This document shows positions 8,784 to 16,360 of a stretch of DNA of 64,000 nt, in pieces. This DNA comes from Flavobacterium sp. Its GTDB lineage: Bacteria > Bacteroidota > Bacteroidia > Flavobacteriales > Flavobacteriaceae. The notes below the pieces were generated by a model. That model saw only the letters and a program-made list of their open reading frames with translations. It ran no database searches and was not told where the DNA came from. A program made the position numbers and the translations under genes. The stretch spans positions 2,886,001-2,950,000 of the forward strand of contig NZ_JBCNKR010000006.1 in the NCBI RefSeq assembly GCF_039595935.1, written 5' to 3'. Within the stretch, counting starts at the first letter, position 1; each line of letters starts with the position of its first letter.

Positions 8784-8953
8784 AAGACTGGTTTTTAGTT
8801 ATAAATACATGCGTGATTTTTTTAAAATCATCAGGCATTTCAAAATCATATACGTTGAAAAGAATAATACAGATTTGGCAATAGGCATATTTAATGTCTT
8901 AAATCCAATACGTATTTTTTAACGTAGATGATTTGAAATACTAAAAACCAGTT
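8784..8953. promoter_or_regulatory. Mirror-symmetric divergent regulatory region
   Basis: This 170-bp gap separates two divergent envelope operons and is an imperfect inverted repeat. TTTCAAAATCATATACGTTG (8838-8857) has its near-complement in the segment TTTTAACGTAGATGATTTGAAA (8917-8938, reading into the plus-strand gene). The two start codons also share a leader: ACTAAAAACCAGTT-ATG for the plus gene and ACTAAAAACCAGTCTT-ATG for the minus gene. The symmetry suggests one regulator driving both operons together. No perfect TAnnTTTG element is seen; TGATTTTG and GATGATTTG sequences lie within the repeats and may be variant -7 elements. Confidence 0.6.
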
Positions 8954-9343
8954 ATGAGAAAAAAAATACTAACCACGATTTGCCTTTTTATAATAATCGG
9001 AATTTCGGCTTGCTTCTATATTTACAAAGGGCATAGAAATATAGAATCAGAAACTGCCGATTATGTTGTAACCGTTAACGAACTAGAAAGAGAGTTTACT
9101 GCAAACGATAGTCTGGCTTACATCAAATATCAGGACAAAACAATTGAATTATCTGCACGAGTAACAAGTATTGATAAAGCCAGTAATGGAATTGTTATGA
9201 GCGAAAAAATATTTGTGACATTCAAAAATCGTTTGCCGCAAAATATTATATCCGGAAAAACTCTCAAGATTAAAGGGCGTTTTTTAGGATATGACGAATT
9301 GCTCCAGGAATTTAAAATAGACCAATCTTCAGTTGTACACTAA
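8954..9343 (+). CDS. Membrane-anchored OB-fold (tRNA_anti-like) protein
   Basis: The 129-residue protein has one N-terminal membrane segment (residues 5-24) and an OB-fold-like domain (about 40-128) resembling the tRNA_anti-like family: FTANDSLAYIKYQDKTIELSARV, then a KASNGIVMSEKIFVTF strand pair and GKTLKIKGRFLGYDELLQEFKID. In Bacteroidota this family recurs next to YceI and DUF5777 genes. It is probably periplasmic rather than nucleic-acid binding. First gene of the plus-strand operon; the next gene starts 27 bp later. Molecular role unknown. Confidence 0.8.
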   Translation: MRKKILTTICLFIIIGISACFYIYKGHRNIESETADYVVTVNELEREFTANDSLAYIKYQDKTIELSARVTSIDKASNGIVMSEKIFVTFKNRLPQNIISGKTLKIKGRFLGYDELLQEFKIDQSSVVH

Positions 9344-9370
9344 TACAAATAACAATTTAAAACTAACCTC

Positions 9371-10210
9371 ATGAAAAACTTTATTCTATTACTTTTTTTA
9401 TTTCCGCTATTAACCTTCTCTCAAACCGATTTGCTGTCTGGAGTAGAAACTCCTTCTACAAAAGAAAAAGTGACATCTGCATTCAAAGCCTTAAAAATCG
9501 TTAATCTTGAGTCTACAAAATTGGCCGCAAAAGGCGATTTGTATTTTGTTGTTGCACACCGATTTGGTTCTATTAAAGATGGTTTTGAAGGTTTCTACGG
9601 ATTGGATAATGCTAATACACAAATAAAATTCATTTACGGTTTAACAAATGGACTTAATGTAAGTGCCGCCCGAAGTGAATTTGCTTATGATTTTGCAACA
9701 AAATATATGTTGTTTCCTCAAATAAAAGATGGCTTTCCTGTTGCTATTGCCGGCTTTAATAGTTTGTCTATTAATAATACATTAAAAGAAAGTCTGTATC
9801 CGAAACTTCAATTTAAAGACAGGCTGACTTATGTTGCGCAGTTGTTAATTTCCAGAAAATTTTCTGAAAAGCTGTCTTTAGAAATTGTTCCGTCATTCTT
9901 TCATCAAAATTTTGTTGAAGATATAGATCAAAGCAATACTCAATATGCCATAGGATTTGGAGGTAGGTATAAATTTGCTAAGCGCTGGTCTTTAAATATG
10001 GATTATGCGGCGCATTTAAACAGAGCACCAAATTCACTTTATAAAAATCCGCTATCTATAGGTTTTGATTTAGAAACCGGCGGACATGTTTTTCAAATGC
10101 ATTTTACCAGTTCACAAGCAATTGATGAAGCGGGATATCTTGGGAGAACTACTGGCGACTGGGCAAAAGGAGATATATTTTTTGGATTTAATCTTGCCAG
10201 AGTTTTCTAG
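9371..10210 (+). CDS. DUF5777-family outer-membrane beta-barrel protein
   Basis: The 279-residue protein carries a signal peptide ending TFSQ, a short linker (SGVETPSTKEKVTSAFKALKIVN region), and then a series of alternating amphipathic strands typical of an outer-membrane barrel, with conserved GDLYFVVAHRFGSI and GFYGLDNANTQIKFIYG motifs of DUF5777. The sequence ends with a strand finishing in aromatic/hydrophobic residues (FFGFNLARVF), as barrel proteins do. Neighbours suggest a role in an envelope redox or lipid-trafficking module with YceI and the c-type haem protein. Function is not known for the family. Confidence 0.85.
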   Translation: MKNFILLLFLFPLLTFSQTDLLSGVETPSTKEKVTSAFKALKIVNLESTKLAAKGDLYFVVAHRFGSIKDGFEGFYGLDNANTQIKFIYGLTNGLNVSAARSEFAYDFATKYMLFPQIKDGFPVAIAGFNSLSINNTLKESLYPKLQFKDRLTYVAQLLISRKFSEKLSLEIVPSFFHQNFVEDIDQSNTQYAIGFGGRYKFAKRWSLNMDYAAHLNRAPNSLYKNPLSIGFDLETGGHVFQMHFTSSQAIDEAGYLGRTTGDWAKGDIFFGFNLARVF

Positions 10211-10338
10211 TATCTCCTTTATAATTAAATTATTAGGTAATTTCTGTATTTATAATAATTCTAAATTGACCGATTTATAACGATTTCTAAAACCACAGGA
10301 ATAAAGTATTCGTAAATAATTTTCAAAACCTAAAAATT

Positions 10339-10773
10339 ATGAAAATCAATAAAAACATCAAAAAAGGACTTTTGATACTGAGCGGAATACTTGGATTATT
10401 TATCGCCATTTTGCTTTTTCACATCATAACAGCAAAACCACCCGTTTATGATACTCCAAATCTGCAAGTAAGCAGAATCGATTTTAAATCGGATATCGAT
10501 TCTCTGCAAGCCAGACAAATTTGTGCTGACTTAAGAAGTATAAAAGGTCTGACATCTGACTCCATTATTGTTAAAAGAAATGTTGTGGTGTATTTCCACA
10601 ATAATAAAATTACAAACTCTGAGAAAGTTTTCAATGAGTTAATGGCTAAAAGACATTATGATGCCAAGCGTTATATTTTACCAGCAAATCTGGCAAGCAA
10701 AGAAGTTTGCCCTATGGATCAAAATAGTTTGAGCTATAAATTATCTCAAAAAATTAATCGTTTTTTTAATTAA
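10339..10773 (+). CDS. Hypothetical membrane-anchored protein with HMA-like fold
   Basis: I do not recognise a named family. The 144-residue protein has an N-terminal membrane helix (about residues 9-29) followed by a periplasmic domain whose predicted beta-alpha-beta-beta-alpha-beta order (VSRIDFKSDI, SLQARQICADLRSIKG, SIIVKR, NVVVYFHNN, SEKVFNELMAKRHY, AKRYIL) resembles a heavy-metal-associated domain without the metal-binding CxxC. Two cysteines remain (one in RQICADL, one in KEVCPM). It is the third gene of the YceI-linked plus operon, 128 bp after DUF5777 and 19 bp before the globin lipoprotein. Confidence 0.65.
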   Translation: MKINKNIKKGLLILSGILGLFIAILLFHIITAKPPVYDTPNLQVSRIDFKSDIDSLQARQICADLRSIKGLTSDSIIVKRNVVVYFHNNKITNSEKVFNELMAKRHYDAKRYILPANLASKEVCPMDQNSLSYKLSQKINRFFN

Positions 10774-10792
10774 CCCTTTAATACCTTATTTT

Positions 10793-11386
10793 ATGAAAAT
10801 TTATTCAAAACTTACACTTAGTGTATTACTTGTTGCATCTGCAACTATGATTTCTTGCAGTAGTAATGATGACGAAACCCCAGAGCCAGCTGCAAAGCCT
10901 TCTATTTATGAGCGTTTAGGCGGAACTAAAATGGTTTCTGATCCAGATAATTCGGGTCAAATGATTGAACAGGGACGTTTGAATTTCCGTAAAGTAGTAA
11001 ATTCAGCTATCGGATTAATTGTTGCTGATATTCAATCGAATGCTTCGGGAAATCTGCAGGCACATTTTGCTCCTTTATTAGCAGAAACTGGAACTACTCA
11101 GTCTACTAATATTGCTAAATTATCAGATAATCTGACAGATTTCTTCTCGTACAATACTGGAGGGACAAATGCTGTAAATACATATTCTGGTTTGAGTATG
11201 TCAGCTGCACATGATCCTGCAAAAAATCCTCGTATGGGAACAAAATCTAGTAATGCAGATTATACAAAATTTGAAGGATATGTTGGAGCTGCAGCAAATG
11301 CAAATGGTGTTGCTTCAAATACAGAACTTTACACAGACATCGTTGCTGTTTTAGAATCATTGAGAACTCCTATAGTTCAAAAATAA
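10793..11386 (+). CDS. Truncated-haemoglobin-like lipoprotein
   Basis: The 197-residue protein has a lipoprotein signal (lipobox at Cys22, SCSSNDDE following) and then a group I truncated-globin pattern: SIYERLGGTKMV (residues 37-48), and YSGLSMSAAHDP, where His140 lies where the proximal haem ligand of truncated haemoglobins is found. Insertions and the long Ala-rich C terminus make it longer than the usual 115-130 residue globins. A haem-binding globin tethered to the outside of the inner or outer membrane would suit oxygen, NO or redox sensing beside the c-type haem lipoprotein. A terminator follows immediately. Confidence 0.78.
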   Translation: MKIYSKLTLSVLLVASATMISCSSNDDETPEPAAKPSIYERLGGTKMVSDPDNSGQMIEQGRLNFRKVVNSAIGLIVADIQSNASGNLQAHFAPLLAETGTTQSTNIAKLSDNLTDFFSYNTGGTNAVNTYSGLSMSAAHDPAKNPRMGTKSSNADYTKFEGYVGAAANANGVASNTELYTDIVAVLESLRTPIVQK

Positions 11387-11396
11387 TTTTCTTATC

Positions 11397-11425
11397 AAAA
11401 CGCTGTCTGAAAAGGGCAGCGTTTT
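11397..11425 (+). terminator. Rho-independent terminator after globin gene
   Basis: Stem AAAACGCTGTC / GGCAGCGTTTT (one G-T pair) with a 7-nt loop starts 10 bp past the stop codon and its right arm ends in four T. It closes the plus-strand OB-fold/DUF5777/globin operon. Confidence 0.8.
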
Positions 11426-11611
11426 ATATTTCAATATCATTTTGAAGTATATAAATATTTTTGAAAACCTGCTATTGTTACAATATCAGGAAATTATACA
11501 AAATCGCCGGTTTGAATCAATTTATTTCATAGTGATATGAAAAAGTACAACTAGCGTTCTTGTATAAATTAGCAAGTAATAATTTTTGAACTTTTTAAGG
11601 AAACCATAAAT

Positions 11612-12916
11612 ATGGAAAATTTTAATACGTCCAGATCCACCACTTTTTACGCATTAGGGTTAAGTTACAAGAAAGCAGATGCAGTTATAAGAGGAAAATT
11701 TAGTCTAGATACTAAAGCACAATCTGATTTATTGTTACAAGCTAAAGCAGAAGGTATAGAATCATTAATTGTTACTTCTACTTGTAATAGAACTGAAATT
11801 TATGGTTTTGCCCATCATCCTTATGAGTTAATCAAATTACTTTGCGAAAACAGCAATGGTTCTGTAGAAGAATTTCAGGAAGTTGCTTATATATATAAGA
11901 ATGAAGAAGCTGTTAACCACATGTTTCGGGTAGGAACAGGTTTAGACAGTCAGATTTTGGGTGATTTTGAAATTATCAGCCAAATTAAAATCGCTTTTAA
12001 TAATAGTAAACAAGAAGGTTTGGTAAATACATTTCTGGATCGTTTAGTAAATACTGTTATTCAGGCGAGCAAAAAAGTTAAAACGGAGACTAAAATTTCT
12101 TCTGGTGCAACATCAGTTTCTTTTGCATCAGTACAATATATTATCAGAAATGTTGCAGATATTGGGAACAAAAATATTTTGTTATTCGGAACAGGAAAAA
12201 TAGGCAGAAATACTTGCGAAAACTTAGTTAAACATACTAAAAACAGCCATATTGCTCTTATAAATAGAACAAAAAATAAAGCCGAATTATTGGCAGGAAA
12301 ACTCAATGTTATTGTAAAAGATTACGATAATTTACTAGAAGAATTACAACAGTCAGATGTTCTGGTTGTAGCTACAGGAGCACAAAATCCAACTATTGAC
12401 AAAACATCGCTTAATTTACAGAAACCTTTATTAATCTTAGACTTATCGATTCCGAGAAATGTAGATACTAATGTAGAAGAAATACCAGGTGTAACTTTAA
12501 TACATTTAGATTATTTATCTCAAATTACGGATGATACGCTGGAAAAAAGAAAACAGCATATTCCTGCTGCAGAAGCTATTATTGACGATATGAAATTAGA
12601 ATTTAATACATGGATAAATGGTCGTAAATGTGCACCAACTATTCATGCATTAAAATCCAAATTAAATGATATTATATCAGCCGAATTTGCTTTTCAAAAA
12701 AAGAAAACAACCAATTTAGATGATGTTCAGATCGATTTAATCAGTTCCAGAATTATTCAAAAATTAACAAACCATTTTGTCAGCCATTTAAAAAATGAAA
12801 ACACTTCAGTAGATCAAAGTATCGAGTTTATTGAAAAAGTATTTCAAATAGGACACTTTGCACCAAATAAGGTTTCTTCACAAATAGAAGAAAAATACAA
12901 AATCAATCTTTCATAA
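11612..12916 (+). CDS. hemA: Glutamyl-tRNA reductase
   Basis: The 434-residue protein has the full GluTR layout: catalytic domain with the nucleophile Cys58 in IVTSTCNRTEIYGF, the GLDSQILGDFEIISQIK helix, an NADPH-binding Rossmann domain (ILLFGTGKIGRNTCENL, about residues 185-205), and a C-terminal dimerisation helix domain. It reduces glutamyl-tRNA to glutamate-1-semialdehyde, the committed step of tetrapyrrole synthesis by the C5 route. No other haem-synthesis gene is adjacent, so this may be a dispersed or second copy. The neighbouring globin and c-type haem genes make the position suggestive, but they are separated by a terminator. Confidence 0.95.
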   Translation: MENFNTSRSTTFYALGLSYKKADAVIRGKFSLDTKAQSDLLLQAKAEGIESLIVTSTCNRTEIYGFAHHPYELIKLLCENSNGSVEEFQEVAYIYKNEEAVNHMFRVGTGLDSQILGDFEIISQIKIAFNNSKQEGLVNTFLDRLVNTVIQASKKVKTETKISSGATSVSFASVQYIIRNVADIGNKNILLFGTGKIGRNTCENLVKHTKNSHIALINRTKNKAELLAGKLNVIVKDYDNLLEELQQSDVLVVATGAQNPTIDKTSLNLQKPLLILDLSIPRNVDTNVEEIPGVTLIHLDYLSQITDDTLEKRKQHIPAAEAIIDDMKLEFNTWINGRKCAPTIHALKSKLNDIISAEFAFQKKKTTNLDDVQIDLISSRIIQKLTNHFVSHLKNENTSVDQSIEFIEKVFQIGHFAPNKVSSQIEEKYKINLS

Positions 12917-13002
12917 ATAAACTTAAAAAGAGCTTTAGAATTTTTAAAACCATAAAGCTGATAACACCGTAAATGAAATTATAACTAAAAAAAAATGCAA
13001 TT

Positions 13003-13557
13003 ATGAAAATTAGAAAAATTTTAGCTCTTGTAATTCTGACAGCAGGATTTGGTTCTGCAGTTAATGCTCAGAAAACAGTAATGGTAGGAGGAGCAGCAAT
13101 GTATCCTAACAAAAATATTGTTGAAAACGCCGTAAACTCAAAAGATCATACTACGCTGGTTGCAGCAGTTAAGGCCGCAGGCCTTGTAGAAACATTACAG
13201 GGTAAAGGCCCTTTTACAGTTTTTGCTCCAACAAATGAAGCTTTCAGCAAACTGCCTGCCGGCACAGTTGAAAGTTTATTAAAACCTGAAAATATCAAAA
13301 CGCTTCAGACTGTTTTGACTTATCATGTTGTAGCGGGTAAGCTTAACAGTTCAGATATCAGCAAAGCTATCAAAGCAGGAAAGGGAAAAGCAGTTTTAAA
13401 AACTGTAAGCGGAGGTTCGATAACATTATGGATGGATGGAAAAGATTTGTATGTAAGTGATGAAAGCGGAAATAAATCTAAAGTTACCATCGCAGATGTG
13501 AACCAGTCAAATGGAGTGATCCATGTGGTTGATACCGTATTATTGCCAAAAATGTAA
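13003..13557 (+). CDS. Secreted fasciclin (FAS1) domain protein
   Basis: The 184-residue protein has a signal peptide ending NAQ and one FAS1 domain: H1 motif GPFTVFAPTNEAFSKLP, the YHVVAGKL segment, and the H2-type ending NGVIHVVDTVLLPKM. FAS1 domains mediate adhesion or protein-protein contact at the cell surface. The length fits a single-domain bacterial fasciclin. It stands alone, with its own terminator. Partner unknown. Confidence 0.93.
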   Translation: MKIRKILALVILTAGFGSAVNAQKTVMVGGAAMYPNKNIVENAVNSKDHTTLVAAVKAAGLVETLQGKGPFTVFAPTNEAFSKLPAGTVESLLKPENIKTLQTVLTYHVVAGKLNSSDISKAIKAGKGKAVLKTVSGGSITLWMDGKDLYVSDESGNKSKVTIADVNQSNGVIHVVDTVLLPKM

Positions 13558-13581
13558 TTTGATTATATTATCGAATCTTTT

Positions 13582-13610
13582 AAAGCCCTGAAATTTCAGG
13601 GCTTTTTTTT
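13582..13610 (+). terminator. Rho-independent terminator after fasciclin gene
   Basis: A perfect palindrome, AAAGCCCTGAAA / TTTCAGGGCTTT (13582-13605), is followed by further T residues 24 bp after the stop codon. Confidence 0.9.
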
Positions 13611-13705
13611 TAAAGTATTTTTTAGAATAACTTTATTGGCTTAATATAATTTAGGAAAATATTTGAATCAAAATTTATTGATGATGATTAAAGAGAAGTA
13701 TGTGA

Positions 13706-14707
13706 TCATTTTATTTTCACAACCACTTTTCCTTTTGCATGTCCTTTTTCCATATATTCAAAAGCATTGTTGGTCTGCTCAAAAGAGAATACTTTATCGA
13801 CAACTGGTTTAATCGCTTTAGATTCGAGTAAATTACCGATTTCTTCCAGTTGCTTTCCGCTTGCCTTCATGAATAAAAAGGAATAATTAATATGTAAATT
13901 TTTAGACCTTTTACGGATTTTCATGCTGGTCAGCCAAAGGATAAAACGTATTAGTGCTGATGCGCCAATTGATTTTGCAAACTCTGGAGTAGGAGGCCCG
14001 GAAATTGAAATAATACTGCCTCCCGGTTTTAAAATTTTTAATGATTTTTCAAGTGTTTTAACATCCTGGCTGTTAAGCACTACATCATAATCTTTAAGAA
14101 TATTTTCAAAGTTATCCTTTTTGTAATCTATTATAATATCAGCTCCAAGGGCTTTCAGCATGTCAAAATTCTTTTCGCTGGCTGTTGTGGCGACAAATGC
14201 TCCAAGATGTTTGGCAAACTGAATTGCTATTGTACCAACTCCGCCAGAACCTGCCTGAATAAAAACTTTCTGCCCTTTACCAAGTTTCGCTTTTTCGGCG
14301 AAAGCCTGCCATACAGTTAGTCCAACCAATGGAATTGATGCTGCCTGCTCCATTGATATATTTTTAGGTTTTAGTGCCAGATCATTTTCATTCACAGCAA
14401 TATATTCCGCGAAGGAACCGATATGAAAATCGGCTGCTCGCCCATAAATCTCGTCTCCAATTTTAAAGTGACTGACTTTTGAGCCGGTTTCTACTACTAT
14501 TCCTGCAATATCATGACCTAATATTAAAGGTAATTGATAAGGAAGGATTAACTTGAAATCCCCGTTTTTTATTTTTAAGTCCAGCTGGTTGATGCTGGCA
14601 GCATGAATTTCTACCAACACCTCATAATCTCCAATTTCAGGTATTTTTACATCGCTGAGTAGTAACTTTTCTTCTTTGCCGTATTTAGGTAAGATATAAG
14701 CTTTCAT
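13706..14707 (-). CDS. NADP-dependent quinone oxidoreductase-like (MDR) enzyme
   Basis: The 333-residue protein belongs to the zinc-independent medium-chain dehydrogenase/quinone oxidoreductase group: N-terminal GroES-like domain with LGHDIAGIVVETGSKV, then the nucleotide-binding motif QAGSGGVGTIAIQFAKHLGA. No structural or catalytic zinc cysteines are visible. Such enzymes reduce quinones or enones with NADPH. It is separated by only 5 bp from the enoyl-CoA hydratase homologue upstream, so the two form an operon, probably controlled by the divergent HxlR regulator. Substrate unknown. Confidence 0.9.
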   Translation of the reverse strand: MKAYILPKYGKEEKLLLSDVKIPEIGDYEVLVEIHAASINQLDLKIKNGDFKLILPYQLPLILGHDIAGIVVETGSKVSHFKIGDEIYGRAADFHIGSFAEYIAVNENDLALKPKNISMEQAASIPLVGLTVWQAFAEKAKLGKGQKVFIQAGSGGVGTIAIQFAKHLGAFVATTASEKNFDMLKALGADIIIDYKKDNFENILKDYDVVLNSQDVKTLEKSLKILKPGGSIISISGPPTPEFAKSIGASALIRFILWLTSMKIRKRSKNLHINYSFLFMKASGKQLEEIGNLLESKAIKPVVDKVFSFEQTNNAFEYMEKGHAKGKVVVKIK

Positions 14708-14712
14708 ATTTT

Positions 14713-15516
14713 TTAGATGTTATCAGCAAGATTTAGTTCCAGATCGCCATTTTGCTGGAGTCCTTTTTCAAATAAATTTTTAATACGGCCACGCGCTTCA
14801 GGCTCCTCGAGTGAAGCAAAGAATTTAACCTGTGTGTCTAAAATTTCTTCATTTGAAGGAAGTTTGGCTCTTTGGTTAATGATTTGCTTTATGGCAGCAA
14901 TTGGTTTTTTGTCAAATGAATCTATGCGCTTTGCAAATTTTTCAACATATTTATCCAGTTCAGCGTCTGGAATCGAGCGGTTTATCCAGCCGTAGAATGC
15001 GGCTGTATCTGCATCATAATCATTACCGCTTAAAATAATTTCAAGAGCTCGGCTGCGTCCTGTAAGAAGATGCAGGCGTTCAAGTCCTCCGCCACCAGGA
15101 AATGAACCGATCCCTATTTCTACCTGAGCCAAGAATGCTTTCTCCCTGCTGGCGAAGCGTAAATCAAATGCTTGTGCAAATTCACTTCCAAGTCCTCTGG
15201 CACGGCCACGGATGGAAGCTATGGTTACAAAAGGGGCAAGTTCCAGTCTGCGTGCAATATCTGGCCAGGCTATAGACAGACCTGTTTTTCCGGTTCCTTT
15301 TGGAAAGCTTCCAACATTTAGCAGCTCAACATGAGCAACAAAAAAATCTGGATTTTCACTCTCGAAGACTACAACTTTCAGGTTTTCATTTGACTCCAGT
15401 TCGTCCATCACAATCATTAGCTGTTTAGAAAATTCGGTATCAAACATGTTAATAGGAGGATTATTGAAACTGATTTTCCAGTATCCATTTGTAATTTTGT
15501 GTGTCGTAAAAATCAT
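14713..15516 (-). CDS. Enoyl-CoA hydratase/isomerase-family protein
   Basis: The 267-residue crotonase-fold protein begins MIFTTHKITNGYWKISFNNPP and has the oxyanion-hole and active-site region RGRARGLGSEFAQAFDLRFAS and EIGIGSFPGGGGLERL. The frame continues to 15600 but that part crosses the promoter and operators, so the ATG at 15514-15516 is the start. The canonical AAI(N)GxALGGG loop is modified to ASIRGRARGLGSE, so it may act on a non-CoA or unusual acyl substrate. It is the first gene of a two-gene operon with the NADP oxidoreductase. Confidence 0.87.
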   Translation of the reverse strand: MIFTTHKITNGYWKISFNNPPINMFDTEFSKQLMIVMDELESNENLKVVVFESENPDFFVAHVELLNVGSFPKGTGKTGLSIAWPDIARRLELAPFVTIASIRGRARGLGSEFAQAFDLRFASREKAFLAQVEIGIGSFPGGGGLERLHLLTGRSRALEIILSGNDYDADTAAFYGWINRSIPDAELDKYVEKFAKRIDSFDKKPIAAIKQIINQRAKLPSNEEILDTQVKFFASLEEPEARGRIKNLFEKGLQQNGDLELNLADNI

Positions 15517-15550
15517 AATGTAGTCGTTTTGGTTAATTTTTTGTAATTTT

Positions 15551-15602
15551 ACTTGCAAATTGAAAGTACAAATATAAATAAATTTACTTGCAAAATGCAA
15601 GT
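15551..15602. promoter_or_regulatory. Paired HxlR-type operators and minus-strand promoter
   Basis: Two inverted repeats sit 35 bp apart: a perfect one, ACTTGCA-AAA-TGCAAGT (15586-15602), and an imperfect one, ACTTGCAAATTGAAAGT (15551-15567). On the minus strand a consensus promoter overlaps them: -33 TTG at 15598-15600, a 21-nt spacer, and -7 TATATTTG (15569-15576). Operator 2 covers the -33 region and operator 1 the transcription start, an arrangement fitting repression of the hydratase/oxidoreductase operon by the adjacent HxlR protein. The site also abuts the HxlR gene itself, suggesting autoregulation. Confidence 0.75.
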
Positions 15603-15615
15603 GATTAAAATAAGA

Positions 15616-16032
15616 ATGAAAGAAATTAAAAAAAGGTCGGGCTGTCCTGTGAGCAGTTCACTTGATTTGTTAGGAGATAAATGGTCACTGTTAATTGTAC
15701 GTGATCTGATGTATTATAAGAAATGCACCTATGGTGATTTTCTGAAATCGGATGAAAAAATTGCGACTAACATTCTTGCTGCAAGATTGTCATCTCTTGA
15801 AGACGCAGGTATCATTGTAAAGCAGGATCACCCCGAAAGCAAAGTAAAATTTTTGTATCAACTTTCTGAGAAGGGTATTGATCTGCTTCCAGTATTAATC
15901 GAGATGTATATCTGGGGCGAAAAGTATTTTACCCTTTCTGAGCAACATATTGAATTTTTAAAAGAAATTAAGAAAGATAAACAGGCTTTTATTGATCAGC
16001 TGACCGATAAAATGAAAAAGCTGATTGTTTAA
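15616..16032 (+). CDS. HxlR-family transcriptional regulator
   Basis: The 138-residue winged-helix protein shows the HxlR pattern: CPVSSSLDLLGDKWSLLIVRDLMYYKKCTYGDF, then NILAARLSSLEDAGIIVKQ and a C-terminal dimerisation helix. An in-frame ATG at 15595 lies inside the operator palindrome; ATG 15616 gives the usual family N terminus (KEIKKRSGCP) and is preferred. The conserved Cys before PVSSS is the type of residue used for redox or electrophile sensing in some HxlR proteins. It is divergent from the hydratase/oxidoreductase operon and probably represses it. Confidence 0.9.
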   Translation: MKEIKKRSGCPVSSSLDLLGDKWSLLIVRDLMYYKKCTYGDFLKSDEKIATNILAARLSSLEDAGIIVKQDHPESKVKFLYQLSEKGIDLLPVLIEMYIWGEKYFTLSEQHIEFLKEIKKDKQAFIDQLTDKMKKLIV

Positions 16033-16099
16033 AAAGAGTCGCCCATATAGGTGGGAAGGAAGCTAAAATCGTTCAGCTTCGATTAAATCTTTATTATTT

Positions 16100-16142
16100 C
16101 TACTTTAAGACTGTTTATTTCAAACAGACTAAGAATTTCCTG
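16100..16142. repeat. Interspersed repeat D, copy 2
   Basis: GACTGTTTATTTCAAACAGA followed by CTAAGAATTTCCTG corresponds to the sequence at 7224-7268. Its function is unknown. Confidence 0.5.
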
Positions 16143-16211
16143 TAAAAAAATCGAACTACAAATATTAGACTGTAAAGGCCTGTAAAATCTATATGTTTGT
16201 GTATAAAAAAG

Positions 16212-16240
16212 GAGACAACTATTAACTAGTTGTCTCTTTT
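16212..16240 (+). terminator. Strong hairpin with T tract just before the 115-bp repeat
   Basis: Perfect stem GAGACAACT / AGTTGTCTC with a 7-nt loop, followed by TTTTT and preceded by an A run, so it could work in both directions. The nearest upstream gene (HxlR) ends 180 bp away. The 115-bp repeat's TGACC edge starts 6 bp after the stem, as at two other copies. Confidence 0.7.
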
Positions 16241-16245
16241 TGTGA

Positions 16246-16360
16246 CCTCGACAGGACAAATTACAACATCATTTTTGGATGATTTGAAGAAATTGGCTTA
16301 CTATATGTAGTGTCTGTCTTTTATTGGCTTTGTAAATTTGGTTTAGATGTCCTGTTGGGG
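16246..16360. repeat. 115-bp terminal-inverted-repeat element, copy 1
   Basis: The element begins with CCTCGACAGG (16246-16255) and ends with CCTGTTGGGG (16351-16360), an imperfect inverted terminal repeat. The copy at 37234-37348 has the same length with perfect 10-bp ends. Interior landmarks shared by both are ACAAATTACAACATCATTTT, GATGATTTGAAGAAATTGGC, and GGCTTTGTAAATTTGGTTTA. It has no coding capacity and is MITE-like. The flanking TGA on the left and ATT on the right do not form an obvious target-site duplication. Confidence 0.8.

Noticed and set aside
8665..8922. Plus-strand frame across the cytochrome gene and divergent control region
   Set aside because: It is antisense to a gene with a clear CxxCH motif, and crosses the inverted repeats.
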